Below, one piece after another: positions 60,481 to 64,000 of a stretch of 64,000 nucleotides of DNA. The stretch spans positions 1 through 64,000 of the forward strand of contig NZ_PVNB01000005.1 in assembly GCF_003001995.1 (NCBI RefSeq). The letters run 5' to 3'. Numbering within the stretch: the first letter of the stretch is position 1; every line of letters starts with the position of its first letter. Both the position numbers and the translations under genes were made by a program. The stretch is from Orenia metallireducens. Its GTDB lineage: Bacteria > Bacillota > Halanaerobiia > Halobacteroidales > Halobacteroidaceae. Below the pieces are notes generated by a model. That model searched no databases. It was not told the origin of the DNA and saw only the letters and a program-made list of their open reading frames with translations.

Positions 60481-60518
60481 AGGAAGTCGAGAGAAGAATT
60501 CTTCTCTGGACTTCCTTT
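60479..60518. terminator. terminator after the histidine kinase gene
   Basis: Stem AAAGGAAGTC/GACTTCCTTT (60479-60488 with 60509-60518) extended by AGAGAAG/CTTCTCT inside. It could serve the convergent beta-barrel gene too. Confidence 0.7.
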
Positions 60519-60581
60519 AAATTATCTATATTGAAATTCAATCAGTACAGCTCATTATATAAGAAAATAATTAAATCAAAC

Positions 60582-61622
60582 TTATAAAAAATCAATAGTA
60601 ACTTTAAATTTAACAGTCCAATCTTTAGGGTTCTCTTGAAACTGACTATCTTTAGGTCCTAAAAAGTTAATAACTTCAACTGAGGGGGTTAATTTATCTT
60701 TAGCAGTATAAGCTAACTCAAAGCTCCTACGCTGACCAAAGTCACTGAGATTATACACTTCTTCTAGCTCCCATGACCAATCAGCAAAAGAATCACCTTG
60801 ATTTCCTATTACACAAATCAAATAGTCATCCTCTTTTCGATAGTACTCTAAAGTAATTACCTTACTTCCCTCAGTGATATACTCTCCCCCTAAGAGATAA
60901 TAGCTAGACTCCTCTCTTTCACTTCTCCAATAACGTAAATTATACTCTCCCCGCATCGTCAAACCATTGAGAAAATCTTTAGAATAGTTCATTCCTAAAT
61001 TAATCCCATCTTCTTTCCTTACAGTATTTGCTTTCTTTAAAGGTTGATATAAATCTTCTAATTCACTATCATCCTGTTGATAAGAGAGAATAAGAGTATA
61101 ATCACTACTTTCTAATAATGAATTGAACTTTATCCAACTAGAGTAGAATCTCTTATCATCACTATCTAGACTAGCACCTACTTTAAAGGTAGAATAATCA
61201 ACCATCCAACTTAGCTCACTGCCTATGTAATTTTCATCACTATTTAGAGGATAGGTTGGAGAATAATCAAAGCCTTTGCCCCAAGTCCAATCCCTTTTAC
61301 CAACCTCTAAGATACCATTAGCAATCATTCCACTGATAGTAGCCTCTTCTATATCCAAAGAGCTATCCTCAGTTTCCCCCTCTAAGATAATATTATATTG
61401 ATAAAGCTTATATATCCCAGAAAGGCTAAGTTCCAAGGTACTCTCTATATCACTCTCTAAATCCTCGATAACTGCTTTAGGCAAACTATTATCATCAATA
61501 TGGGAGTAATTAAATTCAGTAGTTAATTTACTATCTATTTCAATTGCTCTAACATTATCTATAACTGATAGATTGAAGATAAATATAAATAATAAGATCA
61601 ATAAGAACCTTTTATTAAGCAC
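60582..61622 (-). CDS. predicted outer-membrane beta-barrel protein
   Basis: 346 residues. Signal peptide (FLLILLFIFIFNLSVIDNVRA), then alternating hydrophobic/polar strands rich in Tyr, Trp and Ser with acidic turns (YSSWIKFNSLLESSDYTLILSYQQDD), ending in WTVKFKVTIDFL, a barrel-like C-terminal strand. No sequence family that I recognise beyond this. GTG start behind GGAGGG. It lies 13 bp after the LolA-like gene, so it may be the outer-membrane client or pore of that system. Evidence for a diderm envelope. Confidence 0.7.
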   Translation of the reverse strand: MLNKRFLLILLFIFIFNLSVIDNVRAIEIDSKLTTEFNYSHIDDNSLPKAVIEDLESDIESTLELSLSGIYKLYQYNIILEGETEDSSLDIEEATISGMIANGILEVGKRDWTWGKGFDYSPTYPLNSDENYIGSELSWMVDYSTFKVGASLDSDDKRFYSSWIKFNSLLESSDYTLILSYQQDDSELEDLYQPLKKANTVRKEDGINLGMNYSKDFLNGLTMRGEYNLRYWRSEREESSYYLLGGEYITEGSKVITLEYYRKEDDYLICVIGNQGDSFADWSWELEEVYNLSDFGQRRSFELAYTAKDKLTPSVEVINFLGPKDSQFQENPKDWTVKFKVTIDFL

Positions 61623-61634
61623 CTTAACCCTCCT

Positions 61635-62390
61635 CTAATCTCTGATAAGTAGATTAAATTTGCCCATCATTAATGGTTGAAAGGCCTTAGCAGATAGTTT
61701 CTTATTCTCTATATCGATATATCTTAATTCTGTAACCCTATCTTGATTTTGCAAGAGATTTTTAATTGCTATATCAGCAAGCTCGTGCTCTCCTATCTTT
61801 CTATAATTGCTATAGGTCAATTCCTTTAATAAAGTTCCAGTGATAGCCTTTAAAATAACCTGCTTGATATGGTAGTTGTCCTTACTGATAGTTAATTTAA
61901 CCTGTTGATAAGCAGTCTTGCTATCCTTAGCAATTAGCTCAAAGATATAATCTTTCTCTGATTGCTTAAACTCCTTAATCTGATAATCTCTATAATAATC
62001 TATTCCTACGGTCTCTCCGATTCCAGCATCACCAAATAACTTCTGACTTCCTGACACTCTAATAGGACGATGTAAGCCTTTCTTATACATCCAAGTATTA
62101 GTACCAATAGCTAAAAATTTATTATCAGTTAATCTTTCAGGAGCAGTAAAGGTTACCATCTGCCGTTCTCCACCATTATAGATATAAACCTTCAAGCTAG
62201 AGCTATCTCTCTTATCACCCTCACTTACTATACATTCCATCTCAAGCAGATATGAATCTTGATATAGATTCTGTTTTTCTAGGGCTAATTTAATTATATC
62301 CTTAGGTTCTTTGGCATAAATAACATTAGCACTGAAGATTAAGGTAATTAAAAATAAAAGTAAGATTAACCTTTTATTTATAGATTTCAT
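61635..62390 (-). CDS. LolA-like outer-membrane lipoprotein-sorting protein
   Basis: About 251 residues with a signal peptide (LILLLFLITLIFSANVIYA). The body matches the LolA-like TP0789-type family: YLLEMECIVSEGDKRDSSSLKVYIYNGGERQMVTFTAPER, NTWMYKKGLHRPIRVSG and FGDAGIGETVGIDYYRDY. Such proteins bind lipids or lipoprotein acyl chains in the periplasm and are often encoded with LolC/FtsX-type or MMPL transporters, as here. ATG 62390 lies six bases after GAGGTG; a GTG at 62399 is inside that site. Confidence 0.85.
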   Translation of the reverse strand: MKSINKRLILLLFLITLIFSANVIYAKEPKDIIKLALEKQNLYQDSYLLEMECIVSEGDKRDSSSLKVYIYNGGERQMVTFTAPERLTDNKFLAIGTNTWMYKKGLHRPIRVSGSQKLFGDAGIGETVGIDYYRDYQIKEFKQSEKDYIFELIAKDSKTAYQQVKLTISKDNYHIKQVILKAITGTLLKELTYSNYRKIGEHELADIAIKNLLQNQDRVTELRYIDIENKKLSAKAFQPLMMGKFNLLIRD

Positions 62391-62427
62391 TGAATACACC
62401 TCGACTTCAATTGTTTTTGATTGCTAA

Positions 62428-63801
62428 TCATAGTCTTTCAAAACCTCTAATCATATGCTTTCTCATATTCTTTTGAATCTCTCTTCTAATAAAAGGTACC
62501 TTGTAAAAAAAATTAGCAAATAAATTTATAAACCTTTGCTTCCAATTTTTTTGGGGGAAATCATATAATTTATTCTTTTTATAATAAATATGATCTGCTC
62601 TAAAAGGAAAACGAAGATCTCCCCAGATCTCATCTCTAAAGATCTTATATGCACTAACACCTCTACAGGTCATAGGTGCTATGAAATTCTCCCTTGAAAG
62701 TTCTACAAGCCTTTTTGCCGCACTATATAGTAATTCATCAATTACTGCCATATCATTATATTCATCAGCTATAATATCTACCAAATTGGCTTGATCAAAC
62801 TCAGTAGATGTTCTAATTATTTCATCTATATTATTATTTTGACTGATTACCCCTGAGATGAGATAGGCAACCTGCTTTCCAACAAGATGAGGTTGATGGG
62901 TCTTAAAGAACCGCCTATCTATAAACCTTTTAAATAAGGCACTAAGGTATCTATCTTTAATAGTAACTGCAAATACAATAATATCTGCTTGTTGAATCTT
63001 ACCTTCATATATCCCTCTAATAGCATCCTGATTGTCATAAGCACAGCTATTATCGTAAGCACATTTTAAACAACCAAGGCATCCCCCTTTAATATCTTCT
63101 TTTGAAAGATCGATCAGTTCAGGGCTTTGAGTAAAGAAAGATTTGAATCTATCTACCATTCTACCAAGGTTAGTGTCAGAGTCATAATAATCACAGATTA
63201 TCAGTATATTCTCTGTTCTATTAGCAATTTTTGGCTGATCGGTAGGTAGAGTTGGGTTATATTCTAGAACTTTCTTATCTATTCTTGAAAATCTCTTGCT
63301 AGTTCTTCTATTATTAGAGGCTGTATTCACTATCTCCTTAAAGAAATAGTTTAGTTTCTCTCTATTCTCTTCTGCTAACAAGTCATACATCTTAGCTGAG
63401 AAAGAGCTAATAAAGTTCATCTCCAAATCTTCAGATATCGCCTGAATATAATTATGAGCGGTATGGTCAAAAAAGTTAACTGAGGTACTCAATGATGCAG
63501 AGTATTTCCCTTTAAAGTCTTTAACATAATCGGATTCAAAGATCAGCTCGATAAATCTCTTATACTCTGAATGAACTAGGTACACATAAAGAGGAAAAGC
63601 CCAGAATACCAAATCACATTCAAGTATTGATTGCATTAAAGTATCGAACTCTTCTTTTGAGTCTTCAAGCTTTACTATTTGATTAGATACATTGAAGTAC
63701 TTAAATTGATGATCACTAAAGTTCTCCTCTAAATATTTCACATATTGCATAGTAACACTTGTCTGCCCCTTAGGACTTCCATTCAATATAGCAATTTTCA
63801 T
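62428..63801 (-). CDS. tandem flavodoxin-fold NAD(P)H-dependent oxidoreductase
   Basis: 457 residues containing two flavodoxin-like domains. The first (1-165) begins MKIAILNGSPKGQTSVT with FWAFPLYVYLVHSEYKRFIEL. The second (about 198-390) begins ENILIICDYYDSDTN and has GGCLGCLKCAYDNSCAYDN, cysteines like those of Fe-S flavoproteins. The C-terminal 60 residues are basic and aromatic. Redox function is predicted, substrate unknown. It lies between an FtsX-type permease and the LolA-like gene, an unusual place for a flavoprotein. Confidence 0.8.
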   Translation of the reverse strand: MKIAILNGSPKGQTSVTMQYVKYLEENFSDHQFKYFNVSNQIVKLEDSKEEFDTLMQSILECDLVFWAFPLYVYLVHSEYKRFIELIFESDYVKDFKGKYSASLSTSVNFFDHTAHNYIQAISEDLEMNFISSFSAKMYDLLAEENREKLNYFFKEIVNTASNNRRTSKRFSRIDKKVLEYNPTLPTDQPKIANRTENILIICDYYDSDTNLGRMVDRFKSFFTQSPELIDLSKEDIKGGCLGCLKCAYDNSCAYDNQDAIRGIYEGKIQQADIIVFAVTIKDRYLSALFKRFIDRRFFKTHQPHLVGKQVAYLISGVISQNNNIDEIIRTSTEFDQANLVDIIADEYNDMAVIDELLYSAAKRLVELSRENFIAPMTCRGVSAYKIFRDEIWGDLRFPFRADHIYYKKNKLYDFPQKNWKQRFINLFANFFYKVPFIRREIQKNMRKHMIRGFERL

Positions 63802-63844
63802 AAGAACACCTCGTTTTTAATTTTTTATTCTTAATTGCTTTTTA

Positions 63845-64000
63845 TCAAACATGTCTCAGCATCTCAACTACCTTAAGTCGTGATGCTTTTAAGGCAGGAT
63901 ATAATGCCGATAAAGTAGTTGCCAAAATTATTATGAAAAAAGGTGTTATTCCATTATTTAAAGCTAATTTAATATAGAGAGGAACCGCACCACTACTAGG
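63845..64000 (-). CDS. FtsX/LolC-type ABC permease, C-terminal fragment at window edge
   Basis: The last 51 codons of a gene that continues beyond the right edge. The end reads IIILATTLSALYPALKASRLK followed by VVEMLRHV, the very typical tail of the MacB/LolCE FtsX-like permease domain (final membrane helix then YPALKASRL..VEALR). It probably exports lipoproteins or other envelope components and supplies the LolA-like protein two genes downstream. Confidence 0.85.
   Translation of the reverse strand, partial: PSSGAVPLYIKLALNNGITPFFIIILATTLSALYPALKASRLKVVEMLRHV

Noticed and set aside
1-64000. Search for tRNA genes, CRISPR arrays, riboswitches and intact transposases
   Set aside because: No T-loop GGTTCGAATCC-type blocks, no regular spacer-repeat array, no recognised aptamer and no transposase-like protein were seen by eye.

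Overview
The window reads as chromosome of a low-GC, anaerobic, endospore-forming Firmicute that also has an outer membrane, most like the Halanaerobiales/Halobacteroidaceae (Orenia-type) lineage; this placement is inference. Sporulation is shown by cotJABC, sigG, spoIIR and many gerA-family germination genes. Anaerobic life is shown by a CO dehydrogenase cluster, ferritin-like proteins and oxygen-sensitive Fe-S flavoenzymes. A diderm envelope is suggested by a LolA-like protein, a predicted beta-barrel and the tail of a LolC/FtsX-type permease at the right end. Most genes lie on the minus strand. No tRNA, CRISPR array or intact insertion sequence was seen.

Layout. 1-530: three tandem consensus promoters and a boxA leader of an rRNA operon that runs off the left edge. 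0.5-9.7 kb: housekeeping genes (methyltransferase, DUF4015 glycosidase-like protein, greA-lysS, an acyl-ACP-reductase-like dehydrogenase with a conserved partner, dusB, birA-coaX). 9.8-15.4 kb: fructose PTS regulon with fruR-fruK-IIA-IIBC plus a second fruK-IIA pair; both promoters carry identically spaced repeats, an apparent FruR operator array. 15.8-16.9 kb: cotJABC. 17-20.5 kb: GT4 glycosyltransferase, two PAP2 phosphatases and an NlpC/P60-like protein. 20.8-22.3 kb: sigG-spoIIR. 22.5-39 kb: six GerB-type permeases scattered around one gerA-gerC-small-membrane-protein set, interspersed with ferritin, AhpD-like, cold-shock, HD-hydrolase and ABC-2 genes. 39.2-43.5 kb: an Rrf2-controlled cooS-cooF-FNOR cluster. 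44.2-48 kb: PadR, Old-Yellow-Enzyme-type reductase and esterase. 48.1-56 kb: a TetR-controlled cluster (flavodoxin, DUF1097, OYE reductase, KdgT-like permease, CocE-type hydrolase) with repeated 24-bp operators. 56-58.4 kb: a truncated DUF523 gene and a class II photolyase. 58.8-60.5 kb: a NarL-type two-component system. 60.6-64 kb: an envelope cluster (FtsX-type permease, double flavodoxin, LolA-like protein, beta-barrel).

A family of intergenic palindromic elements with ends like ATATTGCGACACTTTTAC, 80-430 bp long, occurs at least seven times. Some copies carry a smaller nested hairpin unit. These are the most obvious non-coding novelty.

The two adjacent reductase modules (PadR-controlled and TetR-controlled) each pair an ester or acyl hydrolase with a 670-residue enoate-reductase-type flavoenzyme. 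Together they suggest hydrolysis of an imported ester or conjugate followed by anaerobic reduction of an unsaturated acid. The substrate cannot be read from sequence. The TetR cluster and the right-end envelope cluster are the best candidates for undescribed systems.
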